The notes beneath the pieces are model-generated. The model was not told the DNA's origin. It searched no databases and saw only the letters and a program-made list of their open reading frames with translations. A program made the translations under genes and the position numbers. 34,196 nucleotides of DNA from Gammaproteobacteria bacterium (lineage in GTDB: Bacteria > Pseudomonadota > Gammaproteobacteria > GCA-2400775): the NCBI GenBank assembly GCA_015492075.1, contig WGFU01000008.1, forward strand, positions 1 through 34,196, given 5' to 3'. Shown here piece by piece: positions 1 through 7,330 of the stretch (positions within the stretch are counted from its first letter, which is position 1; every line of letters begins with the position of its first letter).

Positions 1-112
1 AACGGGGAGGCCGCTGGGAGATATGAGATTCGTTGGTATGCTGGAAACACTGACAGGAAAGCAGCTGGCACCTAAACGGCCAGGGAGAAAATCTAATCGC
101 AATTCAAGCTAA
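1..112 (+). CDS. REP-associated tyrosine transposase, C-terminal end (partial)
   Basis: An open frame enters from the left edge and stops with TAA at 110-112. The visible 36 residues contain GRPLGDMRFVGMLETLTGK followed by a basic PGRKSN tail. This matches the usual C-terminus of the Y1/HUH REP-associated transposases, which end in a GRPLG...F...LE.LTGR pattern and a short basic tail. Members of the family nick single-stranded REP-like hairpins. The catalytic HUH and Tyr residues lie outside the window. The bases just after the stop (130-150) contain gtatactgtccccggaatt, a string I associate with these transposase loci; that is recognition from memory, not a check. The family call is moderately sure, and whether the gene is intact cannot be judged. 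Confidence 0.6.
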   Translation, partial: TGRPLGDMRFVGMLETLTGKQLAPKRPGRKSNRNSS

Positions 113-171
113 GGATGGCAGATCATAAATAAGTATACTGTCCCCGGAATTCTCGAATTGTGGCTGATCGC

Positions 172-1656
172 TTAATCTACTGTAGCGGTTTTTACCACAG
201 TTTGATCCAACAAACTGCGCAAAAATTGCAGTAATTTGTTGACATCACCAAAATTGCTGACCAAGCCTAGCGAGGCACGCACCGCGCCTGTGGCCTTGCC
301 TTGAGAGGTAATGCATTGCTGGAAGTCTAATAGGTTAAATGACTGGTTTTCTGAGAGGGACGATTGCTGTTGTGGGTTGCACAGACGCTCTCGACAAAGG
401 TTGATGGTTTCAACGCTATGGTTCAGGCTGCTTTCTCCCGCGCCCGGATTGCAAAAACAACCTGAGCGAATCGCAATCCCCTGTTGGTTGGCCAGCTTTT
501 CGATAGCGTCGTAATGAATATAATGGCCGTCAGGGCTAAGCACATTAAAGGCAATAGTAGAGCCGCGATTTTGCGTGGTTTTTGGGCCATAGAGTTCGAT
601 AGCGGTTTGGCCGTTACTATGTCGCAAGGAGTGCATGCTAGTTAATAAATGATCGGTCAAGGCCATAACACGTTGGTGCAGGATATCGATATTCACTTCT
701 TGCATAAACTTCAAGCCAGCGCTGACAGCGGGTAGACTCAGATAATTCACTGTGCCTTCTTCAAAGGCGGCTTCATTGTCTGCCAGCGAATAAAAATCGG
801 CGATCGCCGAGACGATTTTAACCGTGCCACCGGCGAACCACGGGCGTTTTAACTTGTGGAGCGCATCACGCTGCGCAATCAGCGCACCGACGCCGGTAGG
901 GTAACCAAACATTTTATAAAACGAGATACTAACGAAGTCTGGTGACACAATGCTTAAGTCGAGTCTGTTGCTCGGAACAAAGGCCGCGGCATCTAACAAA
1001 GTGTCATAGCCTGCTTGTTTGGCCTGCTCTATCCACGATAGCGGGTGCTGCACGCCGGAAAAATTGGATTGCGCCGGATAGGCTAGCAGTCGGGCGGAAT
1101 TTTTCTTTCTAGGGCTCAGGTAAGTGCTGATGTCATCGGCCAATAGTGTATCTTGCCGGCAGCCAATATAGTGGATATTGGCGCCTTTGGCGCGAGCGAA
1201 TTCGCGTATACCTTGCACGGAGTTATGGTTGTCTGCGGTGAGTAGCAGCTCGCTGTTGGCATCAAAAGGATAGCTTTCGGCAACCAGCTTAAGCGCGGCA
1301 CTGGCGTTGGCGGTGAAAATGACTAAATAGTCGCGGCTGTCAGCATGGAAATAGTCCAATACGTCTTGGCGCGCCCGTTCAAGTAGTGACGAAGACAGCT
1401 GAGAGGAGTTGTTATGTGAATGCGGGTTGCCAAAAACATGTGTTTTGAGTAACTCGGCGTGTTGGTCTATCAGGCATGCAGGGTAGAGGCCGCCACCAGT
1501 GTAGTCGAGGTAGATTTCAGCGCTGTTATCGAGACGCGCGAATTCACTTTGACGTAGCTGGTCTATAGCGTAACTGTTAGCGTACTCTGGATACCGCTTG
1601 AGAAACGCGGTAAAGTCAGTATTCGCCTCAGTGAGTTCGTTTGGCGTCTTATTCAT
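172..1656 (-). CDS. Class V aminotransferase-fold PLP enzyme (molybdenum cofactor sulfurase-like)
   Basis: This 494-residue protein has the fold-type I PLP layout of cysteine desulfurase-like enzymes. The likely Schiff-base lysine is Lys248 in SFYKMFGYPTGVGAL. The substrate-side motif is ADNHNSV near 141-147, and LLDAAAFVPSN near 220-230 is the usual Asp-binding strand. RSGCFCNPGAGE at 398-409 closely resembles the RTGCFCNPGAC motif of the N-terminal domain of molybdenum cofactor sulfurases, so Cys400 or Cys402 may carry a persulfide. There is no MOSC domain. The start is the first ATG of the frame. It lies 37 bases downstream of the ChaN-type gene on the same strand, so the two may be co-transcribed. 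The family is well supported; the substrate is not known. Confidence 0.8.
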   Translation of the reverse strand: MNKTPNELTEANTDFTAFLKRYPEYANSYAIDQLRQSEFARLDNSAEIYLDYTGGGLYPACLIDQHAELLKTHVFGNPHSHNNSSQLSSSLLERARQDVLDYFHADSRDYLVIFTANASAALKLVAESYPFDANSELLLTADNHNSVQGIREFARAKGANIHYIGCRQDTLLADDISTYLSPRKKNSARLLAYPAQSNFSGVQHPLSWIEQAKQAGYDTLLDAAAFVPSNRLDLSIVSPDFVSISFYKMFGYPTGVGALIAQRDALHKLKRPWFAGGTVKIVSAIADFYSLADNEAAFEEGTVNYLSLPAVSAGLKFMQEVNIDILHQRVMALTDHLLTSMHSLRHSNGQTAIELYGPKTTQNRGSTIAFNVLSPDGHYIHYDAIEKLANQQGIAIRSGCFCNPGAGESSLNHSVETINLCRERLCNPQQQSSLSENQSFNLLDFQQCITSQGKATGAVRASLGLVSNFGDVNKLLQFLRSLLDQTVVKTATVD

Positions 1657-1693
1657 ATAAAAAACAATGTCTTATATCACATGGTGATAGTAA

Positions 1694-2902
1694 TTAATTG
1701 GCGGATTTACTGTCGTTAACCGTAGCCTCGGCGGGGAATTTTGCCACTAATTTTAGTAATTCTCCGTCACGTTTGACTTCTATGGGCAACCATGTGCCGG
1801 CGCTCATTGCCTGTACGGTGGTGACAACATCATCTGCCGAATTAACAATTTTACCTGCTATCGTAACAAAGGTGTCACCTTGCTTGAGGCCGCTGCTTTC
1901 AGCAATACTTTTTTCGACGACTCGGGCGATTTTTACCGCGCCATTTTCATTGAGCAGGTGAACGCCCAACAATAATTTATTGTCGGAATGCGGTTCTTTA
2001 TAGTGGGAAAGGCCAAAAATACCATCAGCGGTGCGGGCCGTTATCTCACTACAAGGGATATCGCTGTTGCCTGGTAGCAGCACGCGAGTGTGCTGTATCC
2101 CCAGATCTGCTAGTTGATGCGGTACGCCGAAGTGGTCAATAATATGGCCGGTTCCCATGACACCGATGATCAGCGGTGTTCGCTCGGATTTTACGGCCTT
2201 GGCCAGTTGCTCTGCCATGGCGCGATCCCATAGTAGCTGCGCGTCGACAAAGCGCAGGAAGCGCTCATCTTTAATCGTTTCCTCTATTGCCGCATCGCCG
2301 TGACCGTGACCACCGAAGGTGTTGGCGAGTAGCTCGAGATAATCAGCCGATGCCGGAGCAGGCAGTGAGACGCCCTGGCGCTCATCCTCGCTCATTTGTG
2401 CAAGGCCTTTTTTGCTGGCGCTACGTACCGTAGCGCGGTCAACATTTAATGCCAGCATGGGAATTTTATTGATGCGTGCAAAATGAAAGATGGGCATGTA
2501 GAGAGCTGAGTCGTAGCCCCAGACCTTGCTCCAGTCGGATTGTTTGAGGAATTGCGTTTCGCTCAGGTTTCCGGCTACCCACTGATCCAGTGCGGGCTGG
2601 ACCCGGCGTGGAAACATCTCAAAACCGAGGACGATATCCTCGCGCAGCGCAAAGAGGGCGCTAATGGTTTGCAGCTGCCAGCGGTGATGTTCGGCGATAT
2701 CATGTTGTTCTCCAAGCAGGATGACTTGCTGGTCGCGCATGGTTGGTATGAATTTGGCGGTACTAGTAAATTCCTTGGTGCCAGGGTTTAACCAACGACC
2801 TTCACGATGGCATTCGCTAGCGAAGGCGTTAAAAGATAGGCATGAGCCTATTACGCAGAGGCTTATCAAAGACTTGATTCGCGTAAAAATCGACTGCGGC
2901 AT
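1694..2902 (-). CDS. ChaN-family haem-binding-like protein with C-terminal PDZ domain
   Basis: The protein has 402 residues. It begins with a signal peptide (basic start, hydrophobic 11-25, AFA before Ser29). Cys31 is not in a convincing lipobox, so it looks periplasmic rather than lipidated. Residues of about 45-280 match the ChaN/DUF399 fold, with ILLGEQHD at 61-68, HHRWQL, a GFEMFPRRVQPALDQW segment, and GVMGTGHIIDHFGVPHQL near the domain end. ChaN proteins of this family bind haem and are often linked to iron uptake. A PDZ domain follows at about 303-390 (LLLGVHLL, ...SSGLKQGDTFVTIAG). Its presence suggests peptide or protein docking. The aminotransferase-like gene follows closely on the same strand. 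The family is clear; the role in this organism is inferred. Confidence 0.8.
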   Translation of the reverse strand: MPQSIFTRIKSLISLCVIGSCLSFNAFASECHREGRWLNPGTKEFTSTAKFIPTMRDQQVILLGEQHDIAEHHRWQLQTISALFALREDIVLGFEMFPRRVQPALDQWVAGNLSETQFLKQSDWSKVWGYDSALYMPIFHFARINKIPMLALNVDRATVRSASKKGLAQMSEDERQGVSLPAPASADYLELLANTFGGHGHGDAAIEETIKDERFLRFVDAQLLWDRAMAEQLAKAVKSERTPLIIGVMGTGHIIDHFGVPHQLADLGIQHTRVLLPGNSDIPCSEITARTADGIFGLSHYKEPHSDNKLLLGVHLLNENGAVKIARVVEKSIAESSGLKQGDTFVTIAGKIVNSADDVVTTVQAMSAGTWLPIEVKRDGELLKLVAKFPAEATVNDSKSAN

Positions 2903-3006
2903 TACGCACTTTCTCCGGTCATCGGGGTGTGTTCGCGTTCCCTTTGCTTAGGGTTACTGTTGTACAAGGTACTGTGTGGTTTGACCTTATCGGTTTGTGG
3001 TCAATG

Positions 3007-3447
3007 TCAGGGAGTTTCAGCCAGTAGCTCAGCCAGATGATGGCCCAGCGCTTCACCTTCGAGTTTAAGTTTGGGCGCGATACGTTTTTCAACCAAATAT
3101 TTCAGTGCGCGTGGCGATTTTATTTTGGCGAGCGCGGTAATGGCATGATCACTGACCCATTCCCAGTCTTCATTTTGCAGGTCGAGCAAATCTTCTTCAT
3201 AGTCTTGCAACATATTCGCGGGGTAGGCGGCAATATATGCGCATGACTTCATGCGTACTGAATCGGGAAAATCACCTAAGGAAATATCAAATAAACGTGC
3301 CAGGACTTCGGGGTTGTTTATCTGTTCATCAAAATATTGCTGTGCTTCGGGGTAATTACGAACGGCGTCGAACAGCTGCTTGCGAACGGTTTCGATATCA
3401 ACCGCTGTTACTTCCGTACTGCTGGGTTCTTGCATAAGGGGTCTCAT
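3007..3447 (-). CDS. Conserved hypothetical protein, helical (HEAT-like)
   Basis: This 146-residue acidic protein has no motif I recognise. It is predicted mostly helical. The segment EWVSDHAITALAKIKSPRALKYLVEKRI (residues of about 97-124) has the look of one or two HEAT-like repeats, so a scaffold or binding role is possible but unproven. There is no signal peptide or membrane segment. The first ATG (3447) has no clear ribosome site; the next ATG at 3435 (MQEPSS) is an alternative with a weak GAGACC upstream. It stands between the ChaN-type gene and the nucleotidyltransferase, all on the minus strand. The 81-base gap to the nucleotidyltransferase shows no terminator, so it may be the second gene of that transcript. 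Confidence 0.6.
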   Translation of the reverse strand: MRPLMQEPSSTEVTAVDIETVRKQLFDAVRNYPEAQQYFDEQINNPEVLARLFDISLGDFPDSVRMKSCAYIAAYPANMLQDYEEDLLDLQNEDWEWVSDHAITALAKIKSPRALKYLVEKRIAPKLKLEGEALGHHLAELLAETP

Positions 3448-3528
3448 TACTATTCAGTTACATATACTAGGGTGATTTTAGCGACTTGCAAGAGCGCTGT
3501 CTAAACCATGGTGATGTTTCTATGTCGC

Positions 3529-4665
3529 TCAGCGGTGTCGTAGCAGCAGACGAACGGGGCGAATAAGGTAGTATAGGCCCCCAAGTGTGCGTGGCAGTTT
3601 GATGAATTGGCGGTCGGCCGTGCTTGGGGTGATCGCCCAGTTTAACCAGTAATGAAAGCGGCGCCAGGTGGAGTCTTGTAGCAGCAAAAAAAAGTGCTTG
3701 TCTGACTTCACTACTCGTGTTTGGCGATAGCCATCGTCCTTACTTGTTAAATGGGAATATTCCATTTGAGTCGTTACTTCGTCAACGAGTGGCGCCAGGT
3801 CTTGATGATGGCTCAATGTGATGGCGACATCGCGTGGCAGCGGCGCGGCGAGTAATTTGTCAGCAACTATTAAGGCAACATAGAGCATACGTGCGCAGCC
3901 AAGTTGATTGGCGCGCCTGAAAAGCCCGTTCCAGTCCAGTTGCGGGTTGCGCTGAACGAGTTCAGCAAGATCACAAAAGCGATACAGGCGCGTATCCCAA
4001 TATTCTTTTACGGCATTAACAGCGGTGAGAATCATGGTGTCATGAAGACTGAATGTGGGCACCGACTGATTGACGATGTCGATACTTGATAATTTATCCC
4101 ACAATAAATGAGACGCCAGGGGGAGTTCTCGTGGTGGTATTCCCCAATGTAGATCAACATTCACACGTCGCTGATCGTCGCGCAAGCCGGACTGGAAGGC
4201 ATTGTCGTAGCGGTGTGTTATACGAAAGCCCTTGTCAATAAGCAGGTGTTCAGTGCGTCGATGATCGGATTTGCGGACAAAAAGGTCGATGTCGCTAAAG
4301 TTGCGCATCGATAATTGGCCGTATATGAGTTGTGCGGCAACCACGCCTTTAAAACAGGCGACTTCGATACCGTTTGATTGGATAAGCGCTACCAGTTGAT
4401 GGAGTGCATTCATCAGTACCAAGGCATTCCGTGTGTTGTCTGAGCACTCTTTTTGCAGTAGTTGCAGTACATGGGGCGGAACGGCGTTGTGATTGATCTT
4501 GCGAAGACTTTGTAAGCATAGAGCGCTGACACGATGGTGCTGAATAAGGTAAGTGGTATGTTGCCAATCGACCCCTTGATCAAATAGTGTGCAGAGCTCG
4601 TTGAGTAAGGTATCAGTATGATAAGAGCGCGCCAGCAGCGTAACCAGCAGCAATGACTTATCCAT
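3529..4665 (-). CDS. Nucleotidyltransferase family protein (PF14907-like)
   Basis: The 378-residue protein shows the polymerase-beta-like nucleotidyltransferase signature of the uncharacterised NTP_transf_5 group. Lys106-Gly107 lie in CFKGVVAAQLIYG, then RNFSDIDLFV (121-130) carries the paired metal-binding aspartates Asp125 and Asp127, and VDLHWGI (170-176) supplies a further acidic residue. Enzymes of this group accompany PqqD-like proteins and HprK-related kinases in the HPr-rel-A type neighbourhood and in some lasso-peptide clusters, where they are thought to modify a peptide or carrier. Here the gene is divergent from the pqqD-like gene across a 370-base region that holds two putative activator sites. 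The fold is well supported, but its substrate (possibly the phosphorylated peptides encoded next door) is inference. Confidence 0.82.
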   Translation of the reverse strand: MDKSLLLVTLLARSYHTDTLLNELCTLFDQGVDWQHTTYLIQHHRVSALCLQSLRKINHNAVPPHVLQLLQKECSDNTRNALVLMNALHQLVALIQSNGIEVACFKGVVAAQLIYGQLSMRNFSDIDLFVRKSDHRRTEHLLIDKGFRITHRYDNAFQSGLRDDQRRVNVDLHWGIPPRELPLASHLLWDKLSSIDIVNQSVPTFSLHDTMILTAVNAVKEYWDTRLYRFCDLAELVQRNPQLDWNGLFRRANQLGCARMLYVALIVADKLLAAPLPRDVAITLSHHQDLAPLVDEVTTQMEYSHLTSKDDGYRQTRVVKSDKHFFLLLQDSTWRRFHYWLNWAITPSTADRQFIKLPRTLGGLYYLIRPVRLLLRHR

Positions 4666-4774
4666 GGTAGTCAGTGATTTTCATAAGATCGATTAGCGCG
4701 AATCAATGTGTAAAATAGGGTGTTTGTCGGTTGAATGCTTGTTTGGCCCTGTTACTACCGGTAGCGGGCAGCTG

Positions 4775-4789
4775 TCGGGAATCTTTACA
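4775..4789 (+). promoter_or_regulatory. Putative activator site, distal copy (TCG-N6-TTTACA)
   Basis: TCGGGAATCTTTACA. It is one of five copies of TCG-N6-TTTACA in the window, all on the plus strand and all upstream of sigma-54 type elements. This copy lies 192 bases before the GG of the pqqD-like promoter and 101 bases before the proximal copy. It also overlaps a palindrome. It is probably an enhancer-binding protein site; this is inference from the repetition and positions. Confidence 0.5.
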
Positions 4790-4803
4790 ATTTATAATTG
4801 TAA
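4785..4803. repeat. Perfect inverted repeat, TTACAATT-TAT-AATTGTAA
   Basis: Two exact 8-base arms are separated by TAT. The repeat lies in the divergent intergenic region and overlaps the distal TCG-N6-TTTACA copy. It could be an operator for a dimeric regulator. It has no T-run on either side, so it is not a terminator. Confidence 0.5.
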
Positions 4804-4875
4804 CGGTTTGTTTTTTATCACCCATTTTGATGCAGTATACTTAAAAAAACAAGGACTTAGTCACAAAACGCGGGT

Positions 4876-4890
4876 TCGATATAGTTTACA
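4876..4890 (+). promoter_or_regulatory. Putative activator site, proximal copy (TCG-N6-TTTACA)
   Basis: TCGATATAGTTTACA, continuing as ATCGGCCTAT. The 16 bases 4885-4900 match 6807-6822 before peptide 2 at all but two positions. The TCG is 91 bases before the GG of the sigma-54 element, exactly as in the peptide 2 promoter. Confidence 0.6.
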
Positions 4891-4964
4891 ATCGGCCTAT
4901 TTCAGGGTTTGTTGAAAATACAGAAATTCTAATAATAACAATCAGTTAAGTGATTTTTTACATT

Positions 4965-4981
4965 CTGGCATTAGTTTTGCT
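4965..4981 (+). promoter_or_regulatory. Sigma-54 promoter for pqqD-like gene and peptide 1
   Basis: CTGGCATTAGTTTTGCT has GG (4967-4968) and GC (4979-4980) separated by exactly 10 bases, and matches the -24/-12 consensus TGGCAC-N5-TTGC. Transcription would start near 4992. That excludes the ATG at 4988 and supports the ATG at 5036 as the real pqqD-like start. Confidence 0.72.
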
Positions 4982-5035
4982 GTTCAAGTGATGCGCGCGA
5001 TATCTTGTGTTTCAGTAATCCGAGGTAAACCTTGT

Positions 5036-5290
5036 ATGTATCCGAAACAACGTGATGGAATTACAATTCAGGCGGTTGGCGATGAAATGGTGGTGCTTGA
5101 TCAAGACAACGATCAAATTCACCAGTTAAATGCGACAGCCAGTCTTATCTTGTCGCATTGTGACGGTGAAAAGTCAGATCTTTTTATTGCCGATGAGCTA
5201 GTGCGCCGCTTCGCCATTGATCAAAACACGGCGATTCACGATGTGCAAAATGCTATTGTGCAATTACGTGAGCTTGAACTGGTTTACTAA
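5036..5290 (+). CDS. PqqD-like peptide-recognition protein (HPr-rel-A type)
   Basis: This 84-residue protein has the small winged-helix fold of PqqD/RRE proteins. MVVLDQDNDQIHQLNATASLILSHCDGEKS corresponds to the beta strands and first helix (the xxLNxTAxxIxxxxDG pattern), and DELVRRFAIDQNTAIHDVQNAIVQLRELELV to the helical half. Proteins of this type bind the leader of ribosomally made peptides and deliver it to a modifying enzyme. I chose ATG 5036 over 4988 because GAGGT lies about 10 bases before it and the predicted sigma-54 start is near 4992. Peptide 1 follows after 48 bases on the same transcript, which fits a leader-binding partner. Length is normal for the family. The family is well supported; that the three peptides are its ligands is inference. 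Confidence 0.82.
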   Translation: MYPKQRDGITIQAVGDEMVVLDQDNDQIHQLNATASLILSHCDGEKSDLFIADELVRRFAIDQNTAIHDVQNAIVQLRELELVY

Positions 5291-5338
5291 ACACTCTGGT
5301 TTTGACGACAATAGAATATATTAAGATAGAGGTTAAAC

Positions 5339-5611
5339 ATGGATAGGCAAAACAAAGTAGACGGCTCGAGTCGTCGTAAGTTTATTAAGATTGCAGTAGC
5401 AACCGCATATGTGGCGCCATTAATTGCCAGCATGCCGGCACAAGCAAGCTATAGAAAATCTGGCTCTGGTTATACTCCACGTGGGCACAGTGGTCGACAG
5501 AGTGGGTACAGGCAATATCGCAAATATGGAAAATACAGAAAATATGGCAGGTACAGAAGGCTGAGCCAGCGCAGTACCTACAGAAGATACCGTTCTTACC
5601 GAAGCTGGTAA
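5339..5611 (+). CDS. Peptide 1: Tat-like leader with Tyr/Arg-rich product (precursor-like)
   Basis: This 90-residue peptide follows a good ribosome site (GAGGT about 9 bases before ATG). Residues 11-17 are SRRKFIK, a textbook twin-arginine motif. A moderately hydrophobic stretch follows (18-32), then PAQA with a predicted cut before Ser37. The same leader occurs in the two peptides downstream. The 54-residue product has 14 Arg, 4 Lys, 11 Tyr and no acidic residue. From residue 57 to 74, Tyr falls at every third position (57, 60, 63, 66, 69, 72), and again at 81, 84 and 87, ending in Trp90. It belongs to no family I know. It may be a modified, exported peptide, a cationic antimicrobial, or a tyrosine-crosslinked surface material. 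It shares a transcript with the pqqD-like gene. Confidence 0.8.
   Translation: MDRQNKVDGSSRRKFIKIAVATAYVAPLIASMPAQASYRKSGSGYTPRGHSGRQSGYRQYRKYGKYRKYGRYRRLSQRSTYRRYRSYRSW
5507..5608 (+). repeat. Tripeptide Tyr-Arg-x repeat within peptide 1
   Basis: Codons 57-90 of peptide 1 encode a three-residue period beginning with Tyr: six units (YRQ, YRK, YGK, YRK, YGR, YRR), an interruption LSQRST, then YRR, YRS, YRS and W. The codons vary (TAC/TAT, CGC/AGA/GGA), so the repeat is kept at the protein level and is not recent slippage. Confidence 0.8.
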
Positions 5612-5918
5612 TTTTAGCAGGGCTGCATTTTTAGCGGCCGTGGCTAATCAAGCAGGTTCGAGCCGCATTGGACAATCGTGTCAGTGCGGTTTTTTTATGG
5701 GCCGGAATTAATGCAATTGGAAGCGGGAGCAGGGCGGTTTTGAGTCATGCCATTATTTTTTTCGATGTAATGATGTGATACATATCATCGCATCAAGAAC
5801 GTCTTTGCAAGGCAGAGCCTAGGCATGATATTTTCAACAAGGTGGCTATTTCGCTCGTATTAAGTTATGTCATTGCAGCCGTATCAGTAGTCAAAGCGAG
5901 TATTATTGAAGAACGCTT
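5612..5918. other. Gap between peptide 1 and HprK-related kinase
   Basis: It holds the terminator at 5663-5696. After that I find neither a sigma-54 element nor a TCG-N6-TTTACA copy, nor any credible small gene. The kinase therefore has an unseen promoter or depends on read-through from the pqqD-like promoter. Confidence 0.5.
5663..5696 (+). terminator. Rho-independent terminator after peptide 1
   Basis: A stem of CCGCATTG-ACA with TGTCAGTGCGG (one bulged base, loop ATCG) is followed directly by seven T. It ends the pqqD-like/peptide 1 transcript. Confidence 0.75.
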
Positions 5919-6779
5919 ATGTGCTACCGATATCTTAAGTACCATTTAAACCGGTTGCTTATGTTAACCCTCCATTTAAAATTATTTGATATAACTGTAG
6001 CGGTAGAGTGCTCGTCAAAACAAATTTGCGATATCTTGGCTGTGGGTTTTTCTGCATTTTTTTTCGTCGAGTCAGGTGCGCCGAAGCTTCGTTATATGAT
6101 AAGTGGAGACAGTGATAATGGTTTTGTTATCGTGCGCGAAGGGGTAAAGCCGTTTAACGCTGAAAATACCTATCAACTGCTTTATTACTTTGAAAAAGAC
6201 CTCACCATCGAGTTGGAACACCTGCGCAAAGACCTGTTCTTTGTTCATGGTGCCGCCATCGTTCTGGATGGTAAAGCGATCTTGATCAGTGCACCATCAG
6301 GGAGTGGTAAGTCAACCATCACCTGGGCATTGTTACACCATGGCTTTGATTATTTAAGCGACGAACTTGCCCCCATTGAGCTTGATAGCTTAAATATAGA
6401 ACCGTTTCCGCATGCGCTTAATCAAAAAAACCATCCTCCCGAACCCTATCCATTGCCAGCGCAAACCTACCAAACCGACTGTACCTTGCACGTGCCGATA
6501 GAGGCCTTACCATGCCATGTGGTGCATACACCAACACCTTTAGCGGCGATGTTTTACGTTAAATATAATCGTGATGCGTCAGCGCCATCGGTTACCCCAT
6601 TGTCCGTTAGTGAAGGTTGCATGAATTTGTTTGCTAACGGCCTAAATCAGTTGCAGCACGAAAACAAGGGACTCTCTACCGCGACTAACATTGCCCAGCG
6701 TGTACCGTCCTTCTCGGTCGAAACAGCAGATTTGGAGCAGAGTGCTCGTATGTTGCAGCAGTTCGTGTCTGCATTGTAA
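5919..6779 (+). CDS. HprK-related kinase A
   Basis: This 286-residue protein is distantly related to HPr kinase/phosphorylase. It has a Walker A APSGSGKST at 125-133 and YLSDELAPI at 146-153, where Asp148 matches the catalytic acidic residue of HprK. FVHGAAIVLDGKAILI before the P-loop matches the beta strands that open the HprK catalytic domain. It lacks the N-terminal domain of true HprK, and no PTS genes are near. In lasso-peptide clusters a related kinase phosphorylates a serine of the precursor. By analogy, the conserved serine of the three peptides here is a candidate target. Start 5919 has GAAG just upstream; ATG 5961 is an alternative without a ribosome site. The family is firm; the substrate is inferred. 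Confidence 0.83.
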   Translation: MCYRYLKYHLNRLLMLTLHLKLFDITVAVECSSKQICDILAVGFSAFFFVESGAPKLRYMISGDSDNGFVIVREGVKPFNAENTYQLLYYFEKDLTIELEHLRKDLFFVHGAAIVLDGKAILISAPSGSGKSTITWALLHHGFDYLSDELAPIELDSLNIEPFPHALNQKNHPPEPYPLPAQTYQTDCTLHVPIEALPCHVVHTPTPLAAMFYVKYNRDASAPSVTPLSVSEGCMNLFANGLNQLQHENKGLSTATNIAQRVPSFSVETADLEQSARMLQQFVSAL

Positions 6780-6797
6780 GAGCATGGCTGGATGTTG

Positions 6798-6812
6798 TCG
6801 GAGATTTTTACA
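6798..6812 (+). promoter_or_regulatory. Putative activator site before peptide 2
   Basis: TCGGAGATTTTTACA, continuing GTCCGCCTAT. It lies directly after the kinase gene, 91 bases before the GG of the sigma-54 element. This is the same spacing as the proximal copy before the pqqD-like gene. Confidence 0.6.
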
Positions 6813-6886
6813 GTCCGCCTATGACTCTGAGTTGGCGCCTCGTATGGAAAAGAAGAAAACTTATTGTAATCAATTGCTTATGTTTG

Positions 6887-6903
6887 GTGGCATGTCATTT
6901 GCT
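6887..6903 (+). promoter_or_regulatory. Sigma-54 promoter for peptide 2
   Basis: GTGGCATGTCATTTGCT has GG (6889-6890) and GC (6901-6902) with 10 bases between. Predicted transcription start is near 6914, giving a 40-base leader to the ATG at 6954. Confidence 0.72.
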
Positions 6904-6953
6904 TTTTTATTGGCGAAGACTGATTGTCTATTGTGAATTTCAAGGGGAAAAAC

Positions 6954-7118
6954 ATGAACAAATTTAATAATGAGCAGCCCAGCGAATCACGTCGCAGATT
7001 TGTCAAGATTGCCGTGACTGCTGCCTACGTTACACCATTAATCGCCAGTATGCCTGCTAAGGCCTATGTTTACGGTACGGGTTCCGAGCCGGTTAATGGT
7101 AATGCTGCTGCCAAATAG
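6954..7118 (+). CDS. Peptide 2: Tat-like leader with a 17-residue product (precursor-like)
   Basis: This is a 54-residue peptide. I place the start at ATG 6954, six bases after AAGGGG, rather than at the TTG 30 bases earlier. Residues 12-18 are SRRRFVK, then IAVTAAYVTPLIASM, then PAKA with a predicted cut before Tyr38. Residues 12-37 align without gaps to peptides 1 and 3. The predicted product is only 17 residues, small and neutral: YVYGTGSEPVNGNAAAK. Gly43-Ser44 fall at product positions 6-7, as in the other two peptides. It has its own sigma-54 promoter and a strong terminator, so it is a single-gene transcript. Tat normally exports folded proteins, so a 17-residue passenger is odd and suggests the leader also serves modification. 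Function unknown. Confidence 0.78.
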   Translation: MNKFNNEQPSESRRRFVKIAVTAAYVTPLIASMPAKAYVYGTGSEPVNGNAAAK

Positions 7119-7133
7119 TTGACTGGTGCGTCG

Positions 7134-7159
7134 TTCGGGCAACTGAAAAGTTGCCCGAA
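7134..7159. terminator. Perfect 11-bp hairpin with GAAA loop after peptide 2
   Basis: TTCGGGCAACT, loop GAAA, AGTTGCCCGAA. A second hairpin with a T-run follows at 7164, so this one may protect the 3' end or help termination. Confidence 0.6.
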
Positions 7160-7163
7160 AACT

Positions 7164-7192
7164 AAAAAAGGCCTTTTTAAAAGGCCTTTTTT
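7164..7192 (+). terminator. Rho-independent terminator after peptide 2
   Basis: AAAAAAGGCC pairs with GGCCTTTTTT. The run of T ends the peptide 2 transcript, and the symmetrical A-run would also serve the other strand. Confidence 0.7.
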
Positions 7193-7231
7193 GTTGCCGC
7201 GTGTCTATACATTTTTTGTCGGAGCCGGGGG

Positions 7232-7246
7232 TCGGGATACTTTACA
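7232..7246 (+). promoter_or_regulatory. Putative activator site before peptide 3
   Basis: TCGGGATACTTTACA. The TCG is 101 bases before the GG of the sigma-54 element, ten bases (about one helical turn) farther than in the two preceding promoters. Confidence 0.55.
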
Positions 7247-7330
7247 ACTGACACTGGCCGGGTACCGGGGAAGGCGTAGAGAAAGGAAGATAGTATATTA
7301 AAAACAATGGGTTAAGGTGAAATATCTTGC

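Larger units (their letters stand above)
4666..5035. other. Divergent regulatory region, nucleotidyltransferase/pqqD-like gene
   Basis: This is a gene-free, AT-rich stretch between divergent genes. It contains two copies of TCG-N6-TTTACA (4775-4789 and 4876-4890), a perfect inverted repeat (4785-4803) overlapping the first copy, and a sigma-54 type -24/-12 element (4965-4981). I see no convincing sigma-70 promoter for the minus-strand gene. The open frame 4706-4915 has no coding character or ribosome site and is not called. Confidence 0.6.

Noticed and set aside
4706..4915. 69-codon frame in the nucleotidyltransferase/pqqD-like intergenic region
   Set aside because: No ribosome site, no family resemblance, and it covers both putative activator sites and the palindrome.
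4988..5035. Upstream ATG (MMRAISC...) for the pqqD-like gene
   Set aside because: It has no ribosome site and lies before the predicted sigma-54 start near 4992; ATG 5036 has GAGGT and gives the family length.
5507..5608. CRISPR-like or DNA-level tandem repeat
   Set aside because: The units are 9 bases with variable codons and no spacers; it is a coding tripeptide repeat.
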